A model generated the notes under the pieces. That model saw only the letters and a program-made list of their open reading frames with translations. It was not told the origin of the DNA and searched no databases. Of a DNA stretch of 64,000 bases, positions 44,746 to 53,479 are shown piece by piece (position 1 is the stretch's first letter; every line of letters begins with the position of its first letter). Location: contig NZ_CP029797.1 in the NCBI RefSeq assembly GCF_003268595.1, forward strand, positions 827,501 to 891,500, in the 5' to 3' direction. The position numbers and the translations under genes were made by a program. This DNA comes from Paraliobacillus zengyii. GTDB lineage: Bacteria > Bacillota > Bacilli > Bacillales > Amphibacillaceae.

Positions 44746-46689
44746 ATGAAATTAGATGAATTTTTTGTAACTGGTGATCCGATTATTTTCTTATCCCAAA
44801 TTGCGATTGGTTTAACAATTATCGGATTGGTTGCACTTATTAGTTATTTAAAAAAATGGAAGTATCTTTGGCAAGAGTGGTTTACTACAGTAGATCATAA
44901 GAAAATCGGAATAATGTATATTATTGCCGGTGTGTTAATGTTTTTCCGTGGTGGAGTAGATGGTCTGATGATGCGTGCACAAACATCACGGCCTGGATTG
45001 GAACTTTTAGACGGACAGCATTATGATGAGATATTTACAACACATGGTGTCGTAATGATTCTATTCATGGCTATGCCTCTACTGATCGGTATTATGAACG
45101 TGGTTCTACCTTTACAAATTGGAGCGCGTGACGTTGCATTCCCGAAATTAAATGCTTTAAGTTTTTGGTTGTTTTTCGGTGCTGCAATGTTATTTAATAT
45201 TTCTTTTGTAATTGGTGGTTCTCCCGATGCAGGTTGGACAAATTACTTTCCGTTAGCAGGTGTGGAATTCTCACCTGACATAGGAAATAACTTCTATGCA
45301 ATTGCACTGCAAATTGCTGGTATTGGAACACTTGCAACTGGAATTAACTTTATTGTAACGATTCTTAAAATGAGAGCTCCAGGAATGACATTGATGAAGA
45401 TGCCTATGTTTACGTGGACTTCATTAGTTACATCGGTTTTAATTGTAGCTGCATTTCCGATTTTAACGATCGCTTTATTAATGATGACACTTGATAGAAT
45501 GTTTGGGGCTCATTTCTTTACAGTAGCAGCTGGAGGAGACCCAATGCTATGGTTAAATCTATTCTGGCTTTGGGGACATCCTGAAGTGTATATAGTAGTT
45601 TTACCTGCGTTTGGTATGTATTCAGAAATTATTGCAACTTTCTCAAGAAAGAACTTGTTTGGTTATAAAACAATGGTAATTTCTATTGTAGCTATTGCAT
45701 TTTTAAGTATGCTAGTTTGGGTACACCATTTCTATACAATGGGTAATAGTGCAGCAGTAAACTCAGTCTTTTCGGTAACAACGATGATGATTGCGATCCC
45801 TACTGGTGTCAAAATATTTAACTGGCTATTCACGATGAGGAAGGGCCGAATCCAATTTACCAACGCGATGATGTGGTCGCTAGCATTTATTCCTTGTTTC
45901 ACTATTGGTGGGGTAACTGGTGTTATGTTAGCAATGGCAGCGGCTGATTATCAGTATCACAACACAATGTTCTTAGTGGCACACTTTCACTATGTATTAA
46001 TTCCTGGTGTTGTATTCGCAGTATTTGCTGGTTTATATTATTGGTGGCCAAAAATGTTTGGATTCACTTTGAATGAAAGAATTGGTAAATGGCATTTCTG
46101 GTTATTTGTAATTGGATTTAACATGACATTTATGCCAATGTTCTTTGTTGGATTAGATGGAATGTCACGTCGTATGTACACTTATTCAGAGAGTACAGGT
46201 TGGGCACCGTATTTAGGATTCTCAGCTATTGGCTCTTTAGTGCTAGCAGCAGGTTTTGCTGCCTTAGTTTATAACATTTATTGGAGTTTCCGTTATGCAT
46301 CGCGTGATATCGGAGGAGATCCTTGGGATGCGCGTACCCTAGAATGGGATACAGCATCACCTGTTCAAGAATATAACTTTGCTGTAACGCCTGAAGTAAC
46401 TGAATTAGATCAGTTTTGGAAAAATAAAAAAGAAGGCAAGAACAAGCTGAAGAAAGAGGAGATAAAAGATATTCATATGCCAAGTAACTCAGGAATTCCA
46501 ATTATCATGAGTGTGGCATTTGGTATTGTCGGTTTCTTCTTAATATTTGAATGGTTTACCTTAGCAGCTATTTTCTCTATTGCGATAATTGCTGGTTTGA
46601 TTGCTAGTTCATTTGATTATGATGACGGTTATCATATCCCAGCTAAAAAGGTATTAGAAACAGAACGTAAGTGGAGAGGTGATCTATAA
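44746..46689 (+). CDS. qoxB: Quinol oxidase subunit I, QoxB
   Basis: This is the catalytic subunit (647 residues, about 14-15 helices). Haem and copper ligands are visible: FTTHGVVMI (low-spin haem), GHPEVY (CuB with the His-Tyr cross-link), WVHHFYT (CuB) and AHFHYV (both haems). It reduces O2 to water and pumps protons. It starts 18 bases after qoxA and overlaps qoxC by 1 base. Confidence 0.96.
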   Translation: MKLDEFFVTGDPIIFLSQIAIGLTIIGLVALISYLKKWKYLWQEWFTTVDHKKIGIMYIIAGVLMFFRGGVDGLMMRAQTSRPGLELLDGQHYDEIFTTHGVVMILFMAMPLLIGIMNVVLPLQIGARDVAFPKLNALSFWLFFGAAMLFNISFVIGGSPDAGWTNYFPLAGVEFSPDIGNNFYAIALQIAGIGTLATGINFIVTILKMRAPGMTLMKMPMFTWTSLVTSVLIVAAFPILTIALLMMTLDRMFGAHFFTVAAGGDPMLWLNLFWLWGHPEVYIVVLPAFGMYSEIIATFSRKNLFGYKTMVISIVAIAFLSMLVWVHHFYTMGNSAAVNSVFSVTTMMIAIPTGVKIFNWLFTMRKGRIQFTNAMMWSLAFIPCFTIGGVTGVMLAMAAADYQYHNTMFLVAHFHYVLIPGVVFAVFAGLYYWWPKMFGFTLNERIGKWHFWLFVIGFNMTFMPMFFVGLDGMSRRMYTYSESTGWAPYLGFSAIGSLVLAAGFAALVYNIYWSFRYASRDIGGDPWDARTLEWDTASPVQEYNFAVTPEVTELDQFWKNKKEGKNKLKKEEIKDIHMPSNSGIPIIMSVAFGIVGFFLIFEWFTLAAIFSIAIIAGLIASSFDYDDGYHIPAKKVLETERKWRGDL

Positions 46690-47288
46690 TGGCATCACAA
46701 ACATCAACACCGTTAGAGTATAGTACGCATCAAAATGAAATGAATATTTTAGGTTTTTGGTTATTCCTAGGTGCAGAGATTGTCTTGTTTGCTACTCTAT
46801 TTGCTGGCTACTTTGTATTAGAAGGTGGCACAGCTGATGGACCAACATTAGCTGAAATCTTTGTCTTAAATGACGTATTAATTGAAACCTTTTTACTTTT
46901 AACAAGTAGTTTCACAATGGGATTGGCGCTGCATCAAATGCGTCATAACAACCTTAAGGGGATGCTCATTTTTACTGTGATTACCTTGTTACTTGGAGCT
47001 GGCTTCATGTATATGGAAATTAATGAGTTCATTCATTATGTGCATGAAGGTGCGACGTTGCAAACAAGTGCATTTACATCTGCTTTCTTTACCTTATTAG
47101 GTACACACGGGGCACACGTATCGTTTGGTATTGTTTGGATCACGATGTTAATCATTCAATTGGTTCAAAGAGGTATTACACCAGTGACTTCTCGTAAATT
47201 CTTTATAGCAAGTCTATATTGGCACTTTTTAGATGTTGTTTGGATCTTCATCCTTACCTTTGTCTATTTGAGAGGAGTGTTGATGTAA
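46689..47288 (+). CDS. qoxC: Quinol oxidase subunit III, QoxC
   Basis: This is a 199-residue, five-helix subunit III. LGFWLFLGAEIVLFATLFAGY and LYWHFLDVVWIFILTFVYL are the typical first and last helices. It stabilises the catalytic subunit. It overlaps qoxB and lies 1 base from qoxD. Confidence 0.95.
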   Translation: MASQTSTPLEYSTHQNEMNILGFWLFLGAEIVLFATLFAGYFVLEGGTADGPTLAEIFVLNDVLIETFLLLTSSFTMGLALHQMRHNNLKGMLIFTVITLLLGAGFMYMEINEFIHYVHEGATLQTSAFTSAFFTLLGTHGAHVSFGIVWITMLIIQLVQRGITPVTSRKFFIASLYWHFLDVVWIFILTFVYLRGVLM

Positions 47289-47289
47289 G

Positions 47290-47589
47290 ATGAAAAAACA
47301 AACTTTATTTCCGATGAATCACGTAGTTGGTTTTGTTTTGTCAATTGTATTAACAGTCGCAGCAGTATTAGTTGTTTATGAAACTACTTTTGCAGCATCG
47401 GTTAAGATGGTCATTATCGGTATTTTAGCTATTTTTCAAGCCTTAGTTCAGCTAATTATGTTTATGCATGTTACTGAAGGTAAATCAGGTGGTATTAACA
47501 TTATTAATGTTGCATTTGCTATTTTCATGGCGCTTGTTATCGTAGCAGGTTCAATATGGGTCTTAACTACTGGACATGCAGCACATTAA
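47290..47589 (+). CDS. qoxD: Quinol oxidase subunit IV, QoxD
   Basis: This is a 99-residue protein with three helices, including FVLSIVLTVAAVLVVYETTF and LVQLIMFMHVTEGKSGG, the standard subunit IV pattern. It is last in the operon before a very strong terminator. Confidence 0.94.
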   Translation: MKKQTLFPMNHVVGFVLSIVLTVAAVLVVYETTFAASVKMVIIGILAIFQALVQLIMFMHVTEGKSGGINIINVAFAIFMALVIVAGSIWVLTTGHAAH

Positions 47590-47596
47590 TTTAATC

Positions 47597-47643
47597 AATA
47601 ACCCGTTGTTATCTCATTGAGATAACAACGGGTTATTTTTTTT
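47597..47643 (+). terminator. Terminator of qoxABCD
   Basis: AATAACCCGTTGTTATCTCA pairs almost perfectly with its complement around a 3-nt loop, followed by eight T. Confidence 0.92.
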
Positions 47644-47977
47644 GGTCTGAGAAAAAAATCAGTCCACAGACGTAATCTAATTCAAGCTTACTATGGTTTT
47701 GAAAGCTATTTATAAACGATACACTTATATTATCAAGAAAAGGAAGGAGGTTAAATCTTTTGTGTAATGTTTATGAATTAGAGAATCAGATTAATGACAG
47801 GCGACCGAAGTAGAAACCTAATTTAGGAATGGAGGTACATTGATATGACGGCCGTCATAAATAGGAGTAAATAAAAGCTATTTCCATGTATTATTTGAGG
47901 AAATGGCTTTTATTTATTTCTATTTTTAATCGTGATATACTAGTGTGAAAGTATTAAGAAAAGGGACCGATCAAAGA
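47644..47977 (+). other. Intergenic stretch with tiny ORFs and its own terminator
   Basis: No gene of normal size is present. AAGGAGG at about 47745 stands before a TTG frame (MCNVYELENQINDRRPK, 17 codons) whose beginning recalls the N-terminus of Spo0E-type phosphatases; it stops early and may be a remnant. GGAGG at 47832 precedes a nine-codon ATG frame. A 17-bp stem, AAATAAAAGCTATTTCC with its complement (47869-47915), ends the stretch. The functional status is unclear. Confidence 0.4.
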
Positions 47978-48292
47978 ATGGAAGACTTCACACAGGTTAT
48001 TATTGATATCATTCGAAATATACCAGAAGGAAAAGTTATGTCTTATGGTCAAATAGCACGTGTAGCAGGAAATCCAAGAGCGGCAAGACAAGTATCCCGT
48101 ATTTTACATAGTATGAGCAAGAAGTACAAATTACCTTGGCACCGTGTGATAAATAGTAAAGGTGAAATTAGTTTGCAAGGAGAAGGTTATGCATCACAAA
48201 AGTGGTTACTTGAACAAGAAGGTATTCTATTTCATAAAACATCTAAAATTGACTTAACTGTCTATCAGCATCAGATGGAAGAAAAGATGTAA
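47978..48292 (+). CDS. Alkyltransferase-like (ATL) protein, MGMT fold without Cys
   Basis: This is a 104-residue DNA-binding protein related to the C-terminal domain of O6-alkylguanine-DNA alkyltransferase. GKVMSYGQIARVAGNPRAAR holds the helix-turn-helix and the Arg finger. The active-site PCHRV motif reads PWHRV (W54), so the alkyl-accepting Cys is missing. ATL proteins bind O6-alkylguanine without repairing it and hand the lesion to nucleotide excision repair. The start at 47978 matches the family; the ribosome site is weak. Confidence 0.88.
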   Translation: MEDFTQVIIDIIRNIPEGKVMSYGQIARVAGNPRAARQVSRILHSMSKKYKLPWHRVINSKGEISLQGEGYASQKWLLEQEGILFHKTSKIDLTVYQHQMEEKM

Positions 48293-48358
48293 AGAATGGT
48301 TTTATTCTTCATAGTAGGATAAAGTAGTAACTAACACGTTAAAAGGGGAGAGAGAATA

Positions 48359-49501
48359 GTGGGTCAACAATTCGATACAAAGTCCGTGCATTTAGCTTTA
48401 AAAAATAAGAACGTTATAGATAGCAAAGTAACACCAATTTATCAAACAACAGCTTTTAAGTTTTCCGATTTAGATGATTTAGAGGGTTTTTATCAGGGGG
48501 AAAAAGACTATTTGTATTCAAGAGTGGGTAATCCGAATACTGATGAACTTGGATCTGCTGTTGCCCAATTAGAAAGTGCACCTAAAGGGCTTGCAACTTC
48601 TTCTGGTCTTTCAGCTATTTTAGTCGGAATTTTAGCTATCGCTAAATCAGGGGATCATATTTTAGCATCTACAGATATTTACGGTGGGACTTATCAGTTG
48701 TTAGCACATGAATTAGCTGATTTTGGGATAGAAGTTACCTTTGTTAATTTTGAAAAGGTTGATGAGTTGGAACAACATATCCGTGAGAATACGAAGCTAT
48801 TATATTCCGAGTCTGTAACAAATCCATTACTTCGTGTTGAAGATATAACGTCTCTTGTTAAGCTCGCTAAAAAGAATGATATATTTACCATGATTGATAA
48901 TACATTTGCTACACCCTATTTATGTCGTCCATATACAGATGGAGTTAACTTAGTTGTACATAGTGCGACTAAATATTTAGGCGGTCATAGCGATGTAACA
49001 GCAGGAGTACTTGTTGGTGATGTAGATTTAATTGATAAGGCCAAATCAAAGGTCGTGAATATCGGTACGAACTTAAGTCCGTTTGAGGCTTGGTTAGCAT
49101 GTCGTGGTATTAAAACACTTAGCGTACGAATGGAACGGCATGTAAAAAATGCACAGGCATTAGCTGATGCATTAGCTAAGAATAATGCTGTTACTAAAGT
49201 TTATTATCCTAAAAATGTTGCTACTAATGGAAATGGAGCAATTGTTTCTATTGATGTTACAGGTAATTGTGATATTAATAAGTTCTTTCAATCATTAGAT
49301 TGGGTAAAGATTGTGCCAACTTTAGCGGGTGTAGAAACATCGGTTTCTTATCCATTGACCACATCTCATCGCGCTTTACCTAAAGAATCACAGGATGAGT
49401 TAGGTATCACAGAGGGACTAGTTCGTATATCTGTTGGTATTGAGGATGCAGCAGATATTATTGATGTATTTGAACAAGCAATTAAAGTCTCAAAATTATA
49501 A
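48359..49501 (+). CDS. Cys/Met-metabolism PLP lyase (cystathionine/methionine gamma-lyase-like)
   Basis: This is a 380-residue fold-type I enzyme of the trans-sulfuration family. YSRVGNPNTDELG is the phosphate-binding region contributed by the neighbouring subunit, the PLP lysine is in VVHSATKYLGGHSDV and SVGIEDAADI is the C-terminal motif. It could be a cystathionine gamma-lyase, beta-lyase or methionine gamma-lyase; these cannot be separated here. No S-box or T-box precedes it and no partner gene is adjacent. The start is GTG with GGGGAG upstream. Confidence 0.88.
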   Translation: MGQQFDTKSVHLALKNKNVIDSKVTPIYQTTAFKFSDLDDLEGFYQGEKDYLYSRVGNPNTDELGSAVAQLESAPKGLATSSGLSAILVGILAIAKSGDHILASTDIYGGTYQLLAHELADFGIEVTFVNFEKVDELEQHIRENTKLLYSESVTNPLLRVEDITSLVKLAKKNDIFTMIDNTFATPYLCRPYTDGVNLVVHSATKYLGGHSDVTAGVLVGDVDLIDKAKSKVVNIGTNLSPFEAWLACRGIKTLSVRMERHVKNAQALADALAKNNAVTKVYYPKNVATNGNGAIVSIDVTGNCDINKFFQSLDWVKIVPTLAGVETSVSYPLTTSHRALPKESQDELGITEGLVRISVGIEDAADIIDVFEQAIKVSKL

Positions 49502-49504
49502 AGG

Positions 49505-49537
49505 AATGCACCTCCCAAAATTTGGAGGTGCATTTTT
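49505..49537 (+). terminator. Terminator of the PLP lyase gene
   Basis: AATGCACCTCC and GGAGGTGCATT form a perfect 11-bp stem, followed by T. Confidence 0.9.
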
Positions 49538-49602
49538 AACTGGAAGTTGTTTCACCAAAGTATTACCATTATGTATAATAGAATGAACTAGGAGGTTGAA
49601 GG

Positions 49603-50361
49603 ATGAAATATGCAGTTATAACAGGTACTTCAAGAGGCTTAGGAGCGTCCCTCGCTAAACTATGTATTGAACAAGGAATGCATGTATTTGGGATTTCTAG
49701 AAAAATGGATAGTAAATTAAAGAAAATGACTGAAAGTTCACCAGGAACGTATGAACACCATGCATGTAATTTAGCAAATGCAGAACAAGTAGAAAAAGTG
49801 TTTTCAACAATTGCGGAACAGCTATTTAAAAGAAAGACTGCCTACGTATACCTTATTCATAACGCAGGAGTAGTTAATCCTATTGACACTTCTGATAAAC
49901 ACACAATGGAAGCTATAAATTCCCATATGCATGTTAATTTAATTGCACCGATGATAACGACTAGTTTATTTTTAAATAAAGCCCAAAAAACAGATATTCC
50001 ACTAATTATTGCTACTGTTACATCTGGTGCAGCAGATCGCTCCGTCTATGGCTGGAGCGCATACAGTGCAAGTAAAGCAGGATTAAATCGTTTTACGGAA
50101 TCTGTCGCATTAGAACAAGCACAATTGAAAACGAAAAATAAAGTCATTTTATTTGATCCTAGTATTATGGATACAGAAATGCAAAGCGAAATCCGTTTAT
50201 CAAGTAAAGAAGCATTTCAAGATGTTGAACAGTTTAAGCAATATAAAACCGAAAATCAATTAAGAAATACTGATGCAGTTGCAGAAGTTCTAACTTCGAT
50301 CTTATTTAAACCAGAACAAGTAATCAATGGTAAATATTATAGTGTAAAAGACTTCCTTTGA
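49603..50361 (+). CDS. Short-chain dehydrogenase, YueD/benzil reductase-like
   Basis: This is a 252-residue NADP(H)-dependent SDR. The cofactor loop is TGTSRGLGASLA, NAGV is present, and the catalytic residues lie in VTSGAADRSVYGWSAYSASKAG (Ser, Tyr-x3-Lys). The FDPSIMDTEMQ segment and overall pattern match the sepiapterin-reductase-like YueD, which reduces benzil to (S)-benzoin in vitro. The natural substrate is unknown. Confidence 0.85.
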   Translation: MKYAVITGTSRGLGASLAKLCIEQGMHVFGISRKMDSKLKKMTESSPGTYEHHACNLANAEQVEKVFSTIAEQLFKRKTAYVYLIHNAGVVNPIDTSDKHTMEAINSHMHVNLIAPMITTSLFLNKAQKTDIPLIIATVTSGAADRSVYGWSAYSASKAGLNRFTESVALEQAQLKTKNKVILFDPSIMDTEMQSEIRLSSKEAFQDVEQFKQYKTENQLRNTDAVAEVLTSILFKPEQVINGKYYSVKDFL

Positions 50362-50505
50362 TTGGTAAATATACCATATAATACGCTTATGAAGGGCTAG
50401 AAACGTTTAAAACTAAGTAAAACACCCATTTTTTTCGTTTAGACTTCCATTCTGGGGCTTATTACATATTCTATAAGTGTAATAAACAAAGGAGGGGTTA
50501 TAAAG

Positions 50506-50607
50506 ATGAGTGCAGGATATAGTTATGGTTCTGGATTTGCGTTGATTGTTGTTTTATTCATCTTACTAATTATCATTGGTGCTTCATGGGGCTTCGGTGG
50601 ATACTAA
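50506..50607 (+). CDS. YjcZ-family sporulation microprotein
   Basis: This is a 33-residue peptide, MSAGYSYGSGFALIVVLFIL then LIIIGASWGFGGY: a Gly/Tyr-rich start, one membrane helix and a Gly-rich end. This is the hallmark of the YjcZ family of small spore proteins. AAAGGAGGGG precedes the ATG. A CATATTCTA element about 40 bases upstream resembles -10 boxes of mother-cell sigma factors, though no clear -35 was found. It lies just outside the IS1182 element. Confidence 0.85.
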   Translation: MSAGYSYGSGFALIVVLFILLIIIGASWGFGGY

Positions 50608-50633
50608 ATTACCATAAAAGCATCTAGAAAAAA

Positions 50634-52472
50634 GAGGCTGGGACAAAACCCAGATAAACAATAAAAAGTTGCACCTTTCCAAATTTATGGTTGGAGGGTG
50701 CAACTTTTTTATGAAATCGAAAATTTTAGTAAGTAAAAAAGGATACCTTCTGATAAAATTAAAGTGACGAAACAATAACTATCGGAGGTATCCTTATGTT
50801 TAAAGATTATAACATGAATCAAGTAATTTTGCCGTTAGATTTAGAAATAAAATTACAAAAAAATGATATTGCCTATACAATCCATGACTTAGTTGAACAA
50901 ATACCAGATAAAGCTTTTTCTGTTTTCTTACATGAAACAGGTTGTCCTGCTTATCATCCACGAATGATGATGAAGGTTATTTTATGTGCTTATACGCAAT
51001 CTGTTTTCTCTGGGAGAAAAATTGAAGCATTACTGAAAGATAGTATACGTATGATGTGGTTAGCGCAAGGTTATGAGCCAAGCTATCGTACAATTAACCG
51101 TTTTCGAGTCAATCAAGAAGTACAAGACCTGTTACGCCAATGTTTTGTGCAATTTCGATGCCAGCTGGTGAAAGAAGAACTGATTGATGAAGAAGCGATC
51201 CTTATTGATGGTACCAAGATTGAAGCAAATGCCAACAAATTTACGTTTGTTTGGCGAAAAGCGATTGAAAAATACAGTGCCAATTTGGTGGAAAAATCAA
51301 ATCAAATGTATGATGAATTGCTAGCAAACGAAATTATCCCAGAAATCGAACGTGAAAGTATGGAAGAACTAACCACCCAGGAACTCGAAAAAGTTTTGGA
51401 GAAACTAGAGAAGACGGTTGAAGCATACGACAAAAAGATCGAAGAAAGTGAAGATGTAAGCGAACGTAAGCAACTTCGTTCTGAACGCAAAACACCAAAA
51501 CAATATCGCAAACGGTTTAAGGATTATGCAACACGCAAACAAAAATACGAAAATGATATGGCCATATTTGAAGAGCGTAACAGTTATTCAAAGACAGATC
51601 ATGATGCCACATTTATGCGAATGAAAGACGATTATATGAAGAATGGCCAATTGAAAGCTGGTTATAATGTCCAAATTGCGACAGAAGGACAATATGCACT
51701 CGCTTATGATGTATTTCCTAATCCAACCGATGTACGCACATTCATTCCTTTTCTAGATAAAATCGAGGAAAGCGTCTTTGAGCTTCCTAAATATATCGTC
51801 GCTGATGCAGGTTATGGAAGTGAACAAAATTACGATGATGTCCTAATTAATCGGGAGTGCATTCCACTAATTACATACAATATGTATCGAAAAGAGAAGA
51901 CAAAGAAATATAAGCAAGATCCTTTTAACACAAAGAACTGGGAGTATGATGAAGCGACTGATTCCTTCCTCTGTCCAAATGACAAAAAAGTAATGTTCCA
52001 GTATCTTTCCAACCGGATAGGTAAAGACAACTTCACTCGAGCGTTTAGAGTCTATGAATGTGAAGATTGTTCGGATTGTCTATTACGCTCACAATGTACA
52101 AAAGCAAAGGAAGGAAATAATCGAAAGATATATTACAACGAAAAATGGGAACAACAAAAAGCATACACAAAACAACAACTTTCAGAAAAAGAAACCGGTA
52201 AAATCTATGGTAAACGAAAAATAGATGTGAAACCAGTCTTCGGATTTTTGAAGGCTAATTTGCGTTTTACTCGCATGTCGGTAAGAGGCAAAAAGAAAGT
52301 AGAAAATGAATTAGGATTCGCGTTCATGGCGGTGAACTTGAGGAAGTACACCGCTAAACATGCGCATGGTACAACAACGCCTGAATATAATCTAACAAAA
52401 AAAGGTTCCGACCATCTTTCTATGATGATTGGAACCTTTTTCGTTATTTTTGGCTAGTTATGTCCCAGCCTC
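50634..52472 (+). mobile_element. IS1182-family insertion sequence
   Basis: The element is about 1.84 kb, bounded by the near-perfect inverted repeats GAGGCTGGGACAAAAC (50634-50649) and GTTATGTCCCAGCCTC (52457-52472). It contains one intact transposase gene. A strong hairpin (AAAAAGTTGCACC, 50663-50710) inside the left end shields the transposase from outside transcription, and another (AAAAAGGTTCC, 52399-52441) lies within the 3' end of the transposase gene. No target duplication could be seen. Its right end supplies the stop codon of the neighbouring AraC-type gene. Confidence 0.9.
50796..52457 (+). CDS. IS1182-family transposase
   Basis: This is a 553-residue DDE transposase, apparently intact. 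The N-terminal DUF772 domain shows YHPRMMMKVILCAYTQSVFSGRKIE. ILIDGTKIEANANKFTFVWRK holds the first catalytic Asp, YIVADAGYGSEQNYD the second, and KPVFGFLKANLRFTRMSVRG the Glu region typical of IS1182. A Cys-rich insert (CEDCSDCLLRSQC) is usual. GGAGG lies before the ATG. It ends inside the right inverted repeat region, back to back with the AraC gene. Confidence 0.93.
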   Translation: MFKDYNMNQVILPLDLEIKLQKNDIAYTIHDLVEQIPDKAFSVFLHETGCPAYHPRMMMKVILCAYTQSVFSGRKIEALLKDSIRMMWLAQGYEPSYRTINRFRVNQEVQDLLRQCFVQFRCQLVKEELIDEEAILIDGTKIEANANKFTFVWRKAIEKYSANLVEKSNQMYDELLANEIIPEIERESMEELTTQELEKVLEKLEKTVEAYDKKIEESEDVSERKQLRSERKTPKQYRKRFKDYATRKQKYENDMAIFEERNSYSKTDHDATFMRMKDDYMKNGQLKAGYNVQIATEGQYALAYDVFPNPTDVRTFIPFLDKIEESVFELPKYIVADAGYGSEQNYDDVLINRECIPLITYNMYRKEKTKKYKQDPFNTKNWEYDEATDSFLCPNDKKVMFQYLSNRIGKDNFTRAFRVYECEDCSDCLLRSQCTKAKEGNNRKIYYNEKWEQQKAYTKQQLSEKETGKIYGKRKIDVKPVFGFLKANLRFTRMSVRGKKKVENELGFAFMAVNLRKYTAKHAHGTTTPEYNLTKKGSDHLSMMIGTFFVIFG

Positions 52473-53345
52473 ATTTTTATGAGTTACTTGGTAATTTTGA
52501 TTGAGATACACAGACGGTGCCATTCCTGTAACTTTTTTAAAAACACGGCTAAAGTAAAAGGCATTTGAAAAACCTAATTTTTCACTTACCTCCGAAACAT
52601 TATTTACTTCCGTTTTGAATAAATCCATCGCTTTTTCAATTAATATTTCATTCTGAAACTGTGTAATACTTTTACCTGTTTCTTTTCGAAATATAGTCGA
52701 TACATAAGCATAATTCATATCCATTGCTTGACTAATTTCTTTACCAGATAGTTTCTTTGAGGCCTGTCTGCATATTTTTGTTAATTGCGCAATTATCCGC
52801 TGTGTTCTTGGAAGAACTTTTGATTCCTTTGAGTGCTTATATAAGTTAATAAATAATGCATAAGTCATTTGTGATAAAAGAAGGGGTCTAATTTCATCTT
52901 GGCTTTTATCTTGCTCAATTAATTTATCTAATTGCAATGTGTAGAAATCAGGTTGAGTTACGCTACCCTTTTTTGGTAACTGTAGTTGTTGGTTATATGT
53001 TTCTTCTGCAATTAATGAGGTTTGTTGGAAATTATGATAATCCTCTAACGGAACTATTACCGTTGGTGGATCATAAAAGTGAATATAATACCAACTTGTC
53101 CCTGGAAGATAGGAGCCAGCACCCCAATGAGTTATGTTTTTTCTTAAAAAAAGATAGGATCCAGCTGATAGTTCATAGAAATTATCATCTTCAATTACTT
53201 CTATTTTTCCTTTAACAACAAAAATAAAGACATTAATATTATCTAGTTTACGATGGGGATGGTTTAAAACCCCTTTTTCATCAGTCATAAAACCAACTTC
53301 TCTAACTAAAGGTAATTGATAGGTAGGTAGTTTTATTGCGTACAT
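52458..53345 (-). CDS. AraC-family regulator with IS-derived C-terminus
   Basis: This is a 295-residue regulator: an N-terminal cupin-like sensor (HPHRKLDNINVFIFVVKGK) and a C-terminal double helix-turn-helix with MNYAYVSTIFRKETGKSI and LGFSNAFYFSRVFKKVTGMAPS. Both HTH motifs are complete. The last four codons and the stop (EAGT and TAA) lie inside the inverted repeat of the IS1182 element, so the natural C-terminus was replaced by insertion. It is divergent from the GH127 gene and probably controls it. GGAGG stands 6 bases before the ATG. Confidence 0.88.
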   Translation of the reverse strand: MYAIKLPTYQLPLVREVGFMTDEKGVLNHPHRKLDNINVFIFVVKGKIEVIEDDNFYELSAGSYLFLRKNITHWGAGSYLPGTSWYYIHFYDPPTVIVPLEDYHNFQQTSLIAEETYNQQLQLPKKGSVTQPDFYTLQLDKLIEQDKSQDEIRPLLLSQMTYALFINLYKHSKESKVLPRTQRIIAQLTKICRQASKKLSGKEISQAMDMNYAYVSTIFRKETGKSITQFQNEILIEKAMDLFKTEVNNVSEVSEKLGFSNAFYFSRVFKKVTGMAPSVYLNQNYQVTHKNEAGT

Positions 53346-53479
53346 ATAAAGCCTCCACGTTTCTTTTTAGTATAGCATATAAAAACAAAAATAAGATATG
53401 TTTTCTATATTTAGGTGTATTCCAATCATGTATGTTAACACGCATAATAGAAGTAAATTATGGTGTGAGGAGAATAGAT

